Of a stretch of 64,000 nucleotides of DNA, positions 33,682 through 41,248 are shown piece by piece. Position numbers and translations under genes: made by a program. The number at the start of each line of letters is the position of its first letter. The stretch's first letter is position 1. This DNA comes from Thermocaproicibacter sp041859875 (GTDB taxonomy: Bacteria > Bacillota > Clostridia > Oscillospirales > Acutalibacteraceae), in contig JBFLFY010000011.1 of NCBI GenBank assembly GCA_041859875.1, forward strand, positions 3,674-67,673. The letters run 5' to 3'. Under the pieces are notes generated by a model. It was given only the letters and a program-made list of their open reading frames with translations, did not search any database and was not told the DNA's origin.

Positions 33682-34326
33682 CTAAAGCGCGCTGTCCGCG
33701 TCTTTCAGGTCGCGAATGGCTTTTGCCGGATCTTCCGTACCGAAAATTGCCGTGCCGGCGACGCAGATGTCTGCACCGGCCTGTGCGGCTATGCGGGCAG
33801 TTTCCGAATTAATGCCGCCATCCACTTCCACCAGCACGCTGGGCGCTTTTTCTTTGATGGTGCGGATTTTCGGCATCATGTCGCGCATGAATTTCTGGCC
33901 GCCAAAGCCGGGCTCCACCGTCATAACAAGCGCCATATACAGCTTGTCGAGGTACGGGAACAGGGCTTCCGCCGGAGTGCCGGGCTTAATAGCTGCGGCA
34001 GGCTTTGCCCCGCTTGCGATAATTTTTTCAATCGCTTCGGCAGGGTCGTCAACAGCTTCAAGATGGAATGTGATGATGTCCGCTCCGGCTTTCCGGAAAT
34101 CCGGCAGGTAGCGCAGCGGATTGTCCATCATAAGGTGGACGTCAAAAGGTTTGTCTGTGTAGCGCCGGATCGCCGCAATGACCGGCGGGCCGAAGGTGAA
34201 GTTCGGGACAAAATGCCCGTCCATCACGTCAAGGTGAATCCAGTCTGCGCCTGCTATATCGATGCGTATAATCTCATTGCTGAGCTGGGAAAAATCTGAT
34301 GCAAGAATCGATGGTGCCGTTATCAT
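33682..34326 (-). CDS. rpe: Ribulose-phosphate 3-epimerase
   Basis: Rpe interconverts ribulose-5-P and xylulose-5-P in the pentose phosphate pathway. It has 214 residues in a TIM barrel: APSILASDFSQL, WIHLDVMDGHFVPNFTFGP, PFDVHLMM, VMTVEPGFGGQKF, VEVDGGIN and ICVAGTAIFG. Metal ligands Asp and His and both catalytic Asp are in place. GGAGGAG precedes ATG. It leads the operon that continues into the RNF-like genes. Confidence 0.97.
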   Translation of the reverse strand: MITAPSILASDFSQLSNEIIRIDIAGADWIHLDVMDGHFVPNFTFGPPVIAAIRRYTDKPFDVHLMMDNPLRYLPDFRKAGADIITFHLEAVDDPAEAIEKIIASGAKPAAAIKPGTPAEALFPYLDKLYMALVMTVEPGFGGQKFMRDMMPKIRTIKEKAPSVLVEVDGGINSETARIAAQAGADICVAGTAIFGTEDPAKAIRDLKDADSAL

Positions 34327-34349
34327 AAATCTTCACTCCTCCGCAACTT

Positions 34350-34378
34350 ATTGTAACCCAACTTCCGCCCAATTTCAA
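34350..34378 (-). promoter_or_regulatory. Promoter of rpe-rnfCDEA-Nudix
   Basis: Minus strand TTGAAA (34378-34373), a 17-nt spacer, TACAAT (34355-34350). Confidence 0.75.
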
Positions 34379-34382
34379 CTGC

Positions 34383-34612
34383 TGCGGCCTCTTCAAATGG
34401 TCCTTGCGGGAACTTTACAGAACTTCAAGAAAAAGTAGACTTTTTTCTTTTCTCCGGCAGCCTGTCCGAAATAATGGCTGAACTGGAATTATGCCAAGCC
34501 GAAGCGGTTCGGGGGCAGCGGGCACAAAGTGCCTTTTGCTGCCTACGGCACCCACGAAGAAAGCCAGGCAAAAAAGAAACGCTTTTCATCTTGCAGAATT
34601 TGGCTGCAAAAA
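34383..34612. repeat. Dispersed intergenic repeat upstream of rpe
   Basis: The 388-bp gap between rpe and the next gene has no credible coding frame. It opens with TGCGGCCTCTTCAAATGGTC and GCGGGAACTTTACAGAAC, matches CCAAGCCGAAGCGGTTCG near 34497 (shared with the post-secA element), and closes with TTGCAGAATTTGGCTGCAAA near 34591. These landmarks match the repeats after asnB and in the infB-rbfA gap. Confidence 0.65.
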
Positions 34613-34616
34613 GCCA

Positions 34617-34643
34617 GCCGCCGGAGAAAAATCCCCCGGCGGC
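34617..34643 (-). terminator. Terminator of the 34715-34996 gene
   Basis: GCCGCCGG and CCGGCGGC arms; on the minus strand the hairpin is followed by TGGCTTTTTG. Confidence 0.65.
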
Positions 34644-34714
34644 CATCTATCATAAAGCGGATGAAATATATTTGCCCCGCACAACCATTCTATGCTGGCG
34701 CGGCGATTGCGCGC

Positions 34715-34996
34715 CTACTTCCCGCTTTGTTTTCCATGGTACTCGCGGCGGTATTTCCGCAGCCGAAAGGCCATCATCACACAGCTTCCGGCCAGCACTG
34801 CCACTGCGGCTACGCGGAAGATCACGCCCGGAACGCCTATGAAAAGGTTCATCCCGGTCGCAGCGCCCACCGTCCACCAAACGGAAAGGTAAAGAAAAAA
34901 GCCGCCGATGAGGTAAAACATCCGGTTTTCACGCGCCATTCGGGCAATCAGGAAAAGGCCTACAAAAAACCAAATCAGCGCATAAAAATAATTCAT
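34715..34996 (-). CDS. Small three-helix membrane protein
   Basis: 93 residues with hydrophobic segments at about 3-20 (YFYALIWFFVGLFLIARMA), 26-46 and 52-78, and a basic C-terminal tail (RLRKYRREYHGKQSGK). No soluble domain or conserved catalytic motif. It stands alone between the G5/3D gene and a terminator. Function is unknown. Confidence 0.75.
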   Translation of the reverse strand: MNYFYALIWFFVGLFLIARMARENRMFYLIGGFFLYLSVWWTVGAATGMNLFIGVPGVIFRVAAVAVLAGSCVMMAFRLRKYRREYHGKQSGK

Positions 34997-35058
34997 CGTG
35001 CTTCCCTCATTTCCGCGGTTCCATCATACCGCGCCGCAGGCGGCACTGTCAAGCAGAC

Positions 35059-35088
35059 AAAAAAGGAGGAGCCGCACAGGCTCCCCCT
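35059..35088 (-). terminator. Terminator of the G5/3D gene
   Basis: Minus strand GGAGCC-TGTGC-GGCTCC followed by TCCTTTTTTG, about 20 bp after the stop. Confidence 0.8.
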
Positions 35089-35105
35089 AAAATTCTATTT
35101 TTGCG

Positions 35106-36491
35106 TCAGTTCAAAATATAAACGTTCATGGGGCGGGCGCCGAAATCAGCGCATGCGCCGTAGCTGGAATAGAAGAGGTCGGCTACAATATCCCCGTTCA
35201 TTGCCGCCCCGCCTGTATCTGCCGCAACCGCATAGCCGTAAACCGTGCGGCCATCCGGCGAGCAGATATAAAGCCGTGTGCCGTAAGGAATGATGTTGGG
35301 GTTCACTGCCACACGCCCATACTGAGCGTGCATACCGGAAGCCGTCCACTGGCCGGTGCAGTATGCGGTGCAGCGCCCGCAAATCATTTTGCGGTACGAA
35401 ACGGTGCTGCCGTTACTGTCAAGCAGTGTGCCATCCGAGCAAACAACCGCACTGTTGCTGTCCGGGGCTTTGGTGCCGATGACAACGACTTTGCTGACCG
35501 GCTGTTTTGTGACCGTCGTCTTAATGACCGATGACTGCACAACTTTTCCGTTTAGAATTTTCTGGCGTGTTACGATATTTTTGCAGCCATTCTGGCCTGC
35601 GGTCTGCACTTCCTGAGTGCCGGCCATCATGGAACTGTCCCTTTTTGTCTGGGTCGTGTACGCAAGGGCCTGTGTGGAAGCCACATCCCGGTACGAAACA
35701 CGGCTGACGCCGATCTTCATGCCTTCCGTAACTGCCTTGTCGGGGCCGGGGATTGGGAAATCCTGCGCGCCAAGCGCAATACCCGCCTGCCGCAGAGCGT
35801 CGGAAACGGTGCCTTCCCAGACCAGAAGACTGCCCGTCTTCCCGTCCGCAGTGATACACACATGGTAACGGCGGCGTATGGTAACTTTCATGCCGTCTTT
35901 TACAGGAGCACTCAGCGGTGCCGAAACCGTGTCATTGTCACCCAGCGTTACATCCGCAAGAGTCAGCGCATCGGAAACATTGTCACCGTAATGAGCCGTC
36001 ACCTTTTGGACCTTGCCGTCAACCGCAACGGAAACATGTTCTGCTTTGAGGACGGTAAGGACAACGTCTGCCCGGTCGTTTTGCTTCTCGGTATAATCCG
36101 TGCGAAGAATCCGGTCATCCGCCGAAACGGAAACCCCTGCGGCATCCAGAATCTTGGAAGTGCTTTTCCGCATATCTTCCGACTCAATGCCAACAATCTT
36201 CTTTTCCCCGCCGTCTACTGAAACGGAAGCATACATGGCAGCAGCCATGGCGGTTACCACCGAGCCGACCGTAATGCCAAGCATGACAAAAAGTGCCACG
36301 GCCTGCCGCACAAACTGGCGGCGCTCTTCTTTTTCAAGAGCTTTGGCCCACACAGCCACATCCCTAAAAAGCTTCGCCGCATTGCCGGAAATCCTTACCG
36401 CTGCTCTGGAAGCGAAGCGGCGCACGAAGAACGTGCGGTCAAAAAAATTATGAATTGTCTTTTTCAGGCTAAAATAAGCGAGATTACGCAA
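35106..36491 (-). CDS. G5 and 3D domain cell-wall protein (YabE/RpfB-like)
   Basis: About 461 residues. The N-terminus has a cytoplasmic segment and one membrane helix (ALFVMLGITVGSVVTAMAAAM). Next come DUF348/ubiquitin-like repeats (VSVAVDGKVQKVTAHYGDNV and VCITADGKTGSLLVWEGTVS), a G5 domain near residues 255-335, and a C-terminal 3D domain with VAVNPNIIPYGTRLYI and AVAADTGGAAMNGDIVADLF, which carries the three conserved Asp. This is the architecture of stationary-phase survival/resuscitation peptidoglycan hydrolases. The start is uncertain: TTG 36491 has AAAGGGTG six nt upstream; GTG 36545 is open but has no ribosome-binding site. Confidence 0.9.
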   Translation of the reverse strand: MRNLAYFSLKKTIHNFFDRTFFVRRFASRAAVRISGNAAKLFRDVAVWAKALEKEERRQFVRQAVALFVMLGITVGSVVTAMAAAMYASVSVDGGEKKIVGIESEDMRKSTSKILDAAGVSVSADDRILRTDYTEKQNDRADVVLTVLKAEHVSVAVDGKVQKVTAHYGDNVSDALTLADVTLGDNDTVSAPLSAPVKDGMKVTIRRRYHVCITADGKTGSLLVWEGTVSDALRQAGIALGAQDFPIPGPDKAVTEGMKIGVSRVSYRDVASTQALAYTTQTKRDSSMMAGTQEVQTAGQNGCKNIVTRQKILNGKVVQSSVIKTTVTKQPVSKVVVIGTKAPDSNSAVVCSDGTLLDSNGSTVSYRKMICGRCTAYCTGQWTASGMHAQYGRVAVNPNIIPYGTRLYICSPDGRTVYGYAVAADTGGAAMNGDIVADLFYSSYGACADFGARPMNVYILN

Positions 36492-36587
36492 AAGATTCAC
36501 CCTTTTCGTTGAGTTTGACGGCTCGTTCCCGGGAAAAATCCCCACTCGCCGGAAACCATATTTCTGTGAAGCTTATCGTTGAGTGCT

Positions 36588-36616
36588 ATTATATTCGACG
36601 AAACGCCGACTGTCAA
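36588..36616 (-). promoter_or_regulatory. Consensus promoter of the G5/3D gene
   Basis: Minus strand TTGACA (36616-36611), a 17-nt spacer, TATAAT (36593-36588): perfect hexamers. The leader is about 90 nt and repeats ACTCAACGA twice. Confidence 0.85.
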
Positions 36617-36768
36617 ACTGTTTATGGAAACGATTTTGTGCATATTGTACATAGCTCTGGCTTTATTTATTCTTTATAAGACTCATTATAGGCCCCTATG
36701 GGAGGTTTTTACTGGTTGCCGTCTTTTTCAAGACCCACTTTTCTGTGCAATTTGTAAGAAAACAGGTG

Positions 36769-36785
36769 GTTACAATCTTGTTACA
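36769..36785 (-). promoter_or_regulatory. WalR-like box
   Basis: Minus strand TGTAAC-AAGAT-TGTAAC, an exact fit to the WalR pattern TGT[AT]A[ACT]-N5-repeat. It lies about 150 bp upstream of the G5/3D promoter. WalR controls 3D-domain autolysins in Bacillus. The rest of the ~650-bp gap (36620-37140) is A/T-rich and shows no gene. Confidence 0.45.
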
Positions 36786-37142
36786 AGTATTTCAAAGCTG
36801 TTTTAATTACTATTAGGAACTATATTCGTTCACATCTCATTCACAAAGCATCTCTCCGGCGGGACTCCATGCGGCTTCCCATTATTTTCTATTTATGAAT
36901 ATTTCAGCGTCGTTTTTGTCGAAATCTTTTTTGGAGAAGGCGGTTTGTAACAGGGTTGGCTTTCATTTCTGGAATTCTTCAAACATAAATTTTTGGCTTT
37001 TTTACTTTCCTTCCTTCGCAAGAAAGGCGGCAAATGGGCAGAGGCGGCAATGCACCAATGAATTTCTTACCATTTTACCGTTGTTTTTTTCGCGGAAAAC
37101 AGCCAATTTCCTTTCTAGGGGATCTTAAACCCGGGGGATGGA

Positions 37143-37177
37143 AAAAGCCCGGCATACATTTCGTATACCGGGCTTTT
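37143..37177 (-). terminator. rplM-rpsI terminator
   Basis: AAAAGCCCGG and CCGGGCTTTT arms, continued by ATAC/GTAT. On the minus strand the stem itself ends in the T tract. Confidence 0.85.
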
Positions 37178-37215
37178 GCTGCATAAAGCAGCAGTAAAAA
37201 TGAAAGATTCGAAAA

Positions 37216-37617
37216 TCAGCGCTTGCTGAACTGCGGTGCGCGGCGAGCAGCTTTCAAGCCGTACTTCTTACGTTCCTTCATTCTCGGGTCACGGGTCAGC
37301 AGGCCCGCCTTTTTGAGGATAGGACGAAGATTTTCGGAATCGTACTGCAGCAGGGCGCGGGCAATGCCGTGACGGATTGCACCGGCCTGGCCGGTAACGC
37401 CGCCGCCTGCCACACGGCAGACAACGTCGAACTTGTCGTTTGTTCCAGTCAGCTCAAGCGGCTGGCGGACAATCGCCTTTAAAGTATCGAGGCCAAAGTA
37501 GTCATTGATATTGCGGTCGTTAATCGTAACCTTGCCGGAGCCTTGGTATACTCTTACGCGCGCAACACTGCTCTTTCTTCTGCCAGTTCCATAAAAATAT
37601 GACGCTTTTTCGTACAT
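37216..37617 (-). CDS. rpsI: 30S ribosomal protein S9
   Basis: S9 sits at the 30S head and its C-terminal tail reaches the P-site tRNA. It has 133 residues: YFYGTGRRKSSVARVRVYQG, the GGGVTGQAGAIRHGIARALL block and the basic tail KKYGLKAARRAPQFSKR. It follows rplM by 15 nt; the pair is the usual L13-S9 operon. Confidence 0.98.
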   Translation of the reverse strand: MYEKASYFYGTGRRKSSVARVRVYQGSGKVTINDRNINDYFGLDTLKAIVRQPLELTGTNDKFDVVCRVAGGGVTGQAGAIRHGIARALLQYDSENLRPILKKAGLLTRDPRMKERKKYGLKAARRAPQFSKR

Positions 37618-37632
37618 CGTGTAGCTCCTCCC

Positions 37633-38061
37633 TTACAGTTCCCAGGTTTGCGGCTTCTGGGCGGCATGGGTATGCTCGGCGCCTTCGAAAAGGTGAAGCC
37701 TTGTCATAGCAGCACGTCCAATCGTCGTGTTTGGAACCATGCCTTTTACAGCCAGTTCCATGGCCTTGCACGGTTTTTCAGCCATAAGAGTCTTGTAGTT
37801 GACTTTCTTCATATGGCCAATGTAAAGCGTAGGATGATACCAAATCTTCTTTTCCAGCTTTTTGCCGGTAAGAACGGCATCTTTGCAGTTGACAATAACG
37901 ACATTGTCGCCGCAGTCAGCATGAGGTGCAAAAATGACCTTGTGCTTTCCGCGCAGAAGAACAGCGGCTTGAGCAGCAACGCGGCCCAGCGGTTTCCCGG
38001 CTGCGTCGATTATATACCATTTGCGCTCAATGTCGCCTGCTTTCGGCATATAGGTAGACAT
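37633..38061 (-). CDS. rplM: 50S ribosomal protein L13
   Basis: L13 is an early 23S-binding assembly protein. It has 142 residues: WYIIDAAGKPLGRVAAQAAV, GDNVVIVNCKDAVLTGKKLE and VKGMVPNTTIGRAAMTRLHL. GGAGGG precedes ATG, and a near-consensus promoter lies 42 bp upstream. Confidence 0.98.
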   Translation of the reverse strand: MSTYMPKAGDIERKWYIIDAAGKPLGRVAAQAAVLLRGKHKVIFAPHADCGDNVVIVNCKDAVLTGKKLEKKIWYHPTLYIGHMKKVNYKTLMAEKPCKAMELAVKGMVPNTTIGRAAMTRLHLFEGAEHTHAAQKPQTWEL

Positions 38062-38102
38062 AAATTTCCCTCCTGATTTTTAAGCTCTTTGCAACGTTTA
38101 TG

Positions 38103-38131
38103 ATTCTACCACGGCGTCAGCAAAGTGTCAA
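38103..38131 (-). promoter_or_regulatory. rplM-rpsI promoter
   Basis: Minus strand TTGACA (38131-38126), a 17-nt spacer, TAGAAT (38108-38103). Confidence 0.85.
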
Positions 38132-38266
38132 GAGGTCAATCCCAGATTTTTTGATTTACTTCCAGGTATCTCGATTTTTCTCGTGTTTTCATCGTATTTC
38201 CTCGCGTTTTCTCACTCGTCATTTCAAAAATTATTTTTGCGGCTGGAAATCGGAATTCACAATTTA

Positions 38267-38298
38267 TTGTAAACTAAATATTTTATTTAAGTTTACAA
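38267..38298. promoter_or_regulatory. Second BirA-type operator, apparently orphan
   Basis: TTGTAAAC, a 16-nt A/T spacer, GTTTACAA. Half-sites and spacer length are identical to the bioY operator, and the flank TTATTTAAGTTTACAATTAGG is nearly the same. It lies after the bioY-DUF1284 genes and about 135 bp upstream of the rplM -35, with no matching -10 on either strand. Confidence 0.65.
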
Positions 38299-38330
38299 TT
38301 AGGGCAAAAGAGCATCTGGGAGAAGCTTTT

Positions 38331-38783
38331 TCAGCGACAGTTCCTTTTCCCGCGAGTAATATTCACCGAGTTTTTAACACTTTCGACCGACTTTTCAACA
38401 TCTAGTTGTTGACAAAGAGTTTTCCACAAACAGTCGAAACAGGTTTGCTCCCGGCCGCCGGGTGCTTTTATAATTTTTTCTTGAACAAGCTTTGCGCAGT
38501 CGCGCCACAAAAGTGCCTTTCCCTCAGCAAATCCGCAGGCTTCGGCACATTCCCGGTCATACCGTTCGACCTTCTCTTCCGTACTGCACAGCCCATTCGA
38601 CCGGTTCGGGCAGGCGGCGCAGATTTCGTCGGTTCCATGGTGAAAAACTACCTCGGTGTCCGGTTTTTCACAAAGAAGGCGTTTTATGTGGAACATGTTT
38701 TCCACAAATCCACTGCCATACCCTTTTCCAATAAAATAGTGCAGGCACAGTGCATGGTGCGGCCGCAAAATCACGCGGCTCAT
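38331..38783 (-). CDS. DUF1284 family protein (putative Fe-S protein)
   Basis: 150 residues from MSRVILRPHHALCLHYFIGK; the ATG overlaps the bioY stop (ATGA). Family features are LRPHHALCLHYFIGKGY and the Cys cluster EICAACPNRSNGLCS, plus a second cluster TCFDCLWKTLC near residue 115. Cys spacing suggests an iron-sulfur or zinc site. Coupling to bioY under a BirA operator hints at a role linked to biotin, which is not established. Confidence 0.85.
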   Translation of the reverse strand: MSRVILRPHHALCLHYFIGKGYGSGFVENMFHIKRLLCEKPDTEVVFHHGTDEICAACPNRSNGLCSTEEKVERYDRECAEACGFAEGKALLWRDCAKLVQEKIIKAPGGREQTCFDCLWKTLCQQLDVEKSVESVKNSVNITRGKRNCR

Positions 38784-39340
38784 GCCGCATCCGCTTCTGC
38801 ACCGACACGGCTGAGCGCATGGGAAAGCCGGGGCGCAAGTACCGATGCCACGGCGATTTTTGCCGTGTCGCCAATCAGGAAAGGAACGACGCACAGCATG
38901 AGCGACTCCGTAAGGCCGCGGTGGGTGCTGAACATAAACCACGCGGTGCCGAGAAAATAGCAGGCCGCCGTTCCAAGAAGCATTCCGAACACAAGCGGAA
39001 GTGTCTTCTTCCCAAACCGGTCAGCGAACAGGCCCACAAGCCATGCACATATAATGTAACCTACAAGGTACCCGCCCGTTGGGCCCGCAAGCACGGCGGC
39101 TCCGCCGCTGAACCCGGCAAAAACCGGAATACTCACTGCGCCAAGCAATAAATAGACGAGCTGGCTCAATGCGCCGCCGGCCGCACCGAGAATTGCTCCC
39201 GCAAGATAGACCGAAAAGGTGGCAAGACAGATCGGCACAGGGCCAATCGGGACGGAAATCTGTGCTGTTACAGCCGTCAAAGCGGCAAAAAGTGCGCAAA
39301 GGACCAGTATTTTCACTGGTGTGGATGGTAATTTTTTCAT
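38780..39340 (-). CDS. bioY: Biotin transporter BioY (S component)
   Basis: BioY is the substrate-binding membrane subunit of the biotin ECF transporter. The protein has 186 residues and six helices. Family blocks are LCALFAALTAVTAQISVPIG, PVPICLATFSVYLAGAILGA and SIPVFAGFSGGAAVLAGPTG, then GYLVGYIICAWL. A BirA operator overlaps its promoter, so biotin sufficiency should repress it. The ECF A and T subunits are not in the window. Confidence 0.95.
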   Translation of the reverse strand: MKKLPSTPVKILVLCALFAALTAVTAQISVPIGPVPICLATFSVYLAGAILGAAGGALSQLVYLLLGAVSIPVFAGFSGGAAVLAGPTGGYLVGYIICAWLVGLFADRFGKKTLPLVFGMLLGTAACYFLGTAWFMFSTHRGLTESLMLCVVPFLIGDTAKIAVASVLAPRLSHALSRVGAEADAA

Positions 39341-39360
39341 ATTTTTCTCTCCTTTCCTCT

Positions 39361-39414
39361 ATTGTAACGGGTTCGGTTGTTATTGTAAACTTTAAATGTT
39401 ATTTAAGTTTACAA
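39361..39414 (-). promoter_or_regulatory. bioY promoter with overlapping BirA operator
   Basis: The operator is TTGTAAAC, a 16-nt spacer, GTTTACAA at 39383-39414. The promoter on the minus strand is TTTACA (39389-39384), inside one half-site, a 17-nt spacer, TACAAT (39366-39361). Holo-BirA would occlude the -35. Confidence 0.85.
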
Positions 39415-39543
39415 TTTAGGATTTTCCAAAATAAGGCTAATCTTTTGAGGAAAACTTCACTGCCGTGAAAGATGGATTTCCGGGAACCGGGCCTTTTCAA
39501 AAACTGCATCCAAAAGCGCAGCTTTTTCCTATATATAATGTAA

Positions 39544-39571
39544 GGGCAGCGGCTTGAAAAGCGCGCTGCCC
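39544..39571 (-). terminator. Hairpin after aroF
   Basis: GGGCAGCG and CGCTGCCC arms. On the minus strand the tail is TTACATTATAT, only moderately T-rich, so it is a weak terminator. Confidence 0.5.
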
Positions 39572-39605
39572 ATTTAATGTTTTGCTTATCACAGAAAAAA
39601 GCCTG

Positions 39606-40619
39606 TCAGAGTTCACGGTCGACGGCCTGCGCAACTTTGCGCACCTTGCCGAAAAGCTTGGCGTATGCCTGCGGGGTCAGCTGCTGCGCAGCGTCACTCA
39701 TGGCGTGCTTCGGGTCCGGATGCACTTCAATAATCAGCCCGTCGGCGCCCGCCGCGATTCCCGCTAGGGAAAGCGACTCTATGTAAGAAGCTTTCCCCGC
39801 TGCGTGCGACGGGTCAATAATAATAGGAAGGCAGCTGCATTCCCGCACGACCGCCACCGCGGAAACATCCAGCGTATTGCGCGTTGCCGTTTCAAATGTG
39901 CGAATCCCACGCTCACAGAGGACAACATTGCAGTTGCCCTCGCTCATAATGTACTCTGCCGCGTCCAGCCACTCTTCTATGGTGTTTGCAATGCCGCGCT
40001 TCAGCAGCACCGGCATCTTGGTGCGCCCCACTTCTTTTAGAAGGCGGAAGTTCTGCATATTACGCGCGCCAATCTGGAACATATCGCAGTATGGCATGGC
40101 AACCGGGATGAGGTCATGGTCGGTAATTTCCGTCACAGCTTTCAGGCCGTAAGCGTCAGCCGCTTTGCGCAGCAGCTTCAGGCCCTCTTCCTCCATACCT
40201 TGGAACGAGTACGGGGAAGTGCGGGGCTTGTACGCGCCACCGCGCAGGAATTTCGCCCCGGCAGCCTTCACGCCCGCCGCAGCTTTCATAATCTGTTCTT
40301 CATTTTCCACGGCGCACGGCCCGGCTATCATGCACAGTTTTTTGCCGCCAATCACTTCGCCGCCCACGTTTACCGTGCGGCCTTCCGGCACCATCTCACG
40401 GCTTGCAAGCTTGTAGCTGTGCATGATGGGCACGCATTTTTCAACGCCGTCCATCAGCTCAAGGTTTGCGCCGTCCAACTTCGACTTGTCACCCAGCACG
40501 CCGATAATCGTTGCCTGGGCGCCTTTGGAAAGGTTTGCGCCGAGGCCGCGGGCCTTCAGCTCCTCTATGACTTTATCAATATCCTGCTGCGTGCAGGTGC
40601 GCTTCATTACTATTATCAT
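39606..40619 (-). CDS. aroF: 3-deoxy-7-phosphoheptulonate synthase (class I-beta DAHP synthase)
   Basis: This enzyme condenses phosphoenolpyruvate with erythrose-4-phosphate, the first step to aromatic amino acids. The protein has 337 residues. The N-terminal ferredoxin-like regulatory domain (residues 1-80) is followed by a TIM barrel with CMIAGPCAVENEEQI, KFLRGGAYKPRTSPYSFQG, VLLKRGI, CERGIRTFE, IDPSHAAGK and IIEVHPDPKHAMSDA. This is the Bacillus AroA/Thermotoga type. AGGGGA lies 6 nt before ATG. It has its own promoter. Confidence 0.96.
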   Translation of the reverse strand: MIIVMKRTCTQQDIDKVIEELKARGLGANLSKGAQATIIGVLGDKSKLDGANLELMDGVEKCVPIMHSYKLASREMVPEGRTVNVGGEVIGGKKLCMIAGPCAVENEEQIMKAAAGVKAAGAKFLRGGAYKPRTSPYSFQGMEEEGLKLLRKAADAYGLKAVTEITDHDLIPVAMPYCDMFQIGARNMQNFRLLKEVGRTKMPVLLKRGIANTIEEWLDAAEYIMSEGNCNVVLCERGIRTFETATRNTLDVSAVAVVRECSCLPIIIDPSHAAGKASYIESLSLAGIAAGADGLIIEVHPDPKHAMSDAAQQLTPQAYAKLFGKVRKVAQAVDREL

Positions 40620-40651
40620 ATCATTTCCCCTGTTTCTTGAAGATTGCTTCT

Positions 40652-40680
40652 ATTTTACACTTTAAATCGCAAAATTTCAA
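40652..40680 (-). promoter_or_regulatory. aroF promoter
   Basis: Minus strand TTGAAA (40680-40675), a 17-nt spacer, TAAAAT (40657-40652). Confidence 0.75.
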
Positions 40681-40706
40681 GTACTGAAATTCTGTCCATA
40701 AATTGA

Positions 40707-40735
40707 TTGACAGTACCCGCTTTTTTTGCTATTAT
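40707..40735 (+). promoter_or_regulatory. Promoter of the tandem lipoprotein genes
   Basis: TTGACA (40707-40712), a 17-nt spacer, TATTAT (40730-40735), extended by TGC. Confidence 0.8.
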
Positions 40736-40777
40736 GGAATTGGAATTATATTGAATACATGGAAAGAGGGCTTCTGT

Positions 40778-41206
40778 ATGAGACATTTCTCACCAGTAAA
40801 AATCATTTTGGCCGCTGTGCTGGCGGTTGTTCTGCTCTCCGGCTGCTCCCAAACCACGCATTTTTCCATTAAAAGCGCTGCAAGGCTCAACCTCCAAAGC
40901 GGCCAAACCGGAAAAGCGGTCAATATAACCGACGCCGCGACGATTAAAAAAGTGACCGACAACATGAATCAGGTTACTTTCCGTAAAGGAAATAAAGAAG
41001 ATGATGTTATGGGCTGGGGGTATCGCTTGCGGTGGTTCGATAAAGATGGGAAGAGCATTATGGGCAGCACTATGGACATTACGGTGCAGGACGCTAATCT
41101 CATTAAGTACGGCGGCTACTATTACAATGCGGATTCCGGGAAACTGGACACCGCCCTGTACGACCAACTGCTGAAATCGGCAACGGAATTTCCGCCGGAC
41201 AATTAA
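40778..41206 (+). CDS. Putative lipoprotein, paralogue 1
   Basis: 142 residues from MRHFSPVKIILAAVLAVVLL, lipobox LLSGC. The mature part has ITDAATIKKVTDNMNQ, YRLRWFDKDGKSI and YYNADSGKLDTALYDQLLKS, all shared with the next gene. It looks like a small alpha/beta domain of the kind seen in regulatory or inhibitor lipoproteins; no family is assigned. It is transcribed with paralogue 2, which starts 42 nt downstream. Confidence 0.85.
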   Translation: MRHFSPVKIILAAVLAVVLLSGCSQTTHFSIKSAARLNLQSGQTGKAVNITDAATIKKVTDNMNQVTFRKGNKEDDVMGWGYRLRWFDKDGKSIMGSTMDITVQDANLIKYGGYYYNADSGKLDTALYDQLLKSATEFPPDN

Positions 41207-41248
41207 GGATAAAGTCTATTAATCGATTGAATAGGAGGCGATGTCATT

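Noticed and set aside
36480..36540. Possible ydaO (c-di-AMP) riboswitch before the G5/3D gene
   Set aside because: Only GGGTGAATC matches; the leader is about 90 nt, far too short for that riboswitch, and the other conserved blocks are absent.
36579..36806. 75-codon plus-strand frame upstream of the G5/3D gene
   Set aside because: It overlaps the G5/3D promoter, is A/T-rich with rare codons and has no ribosome-binding site.
38136..38192. 18-codon minus-strand ORF (MKTREKSRYLEVNQKIWD) before rplM
   Set aside because: It has GAGGA upstream but no promoter between it and the orphan BirA site, and its stop overlaps the rplM -35 region. Kept only as a note under that finding.
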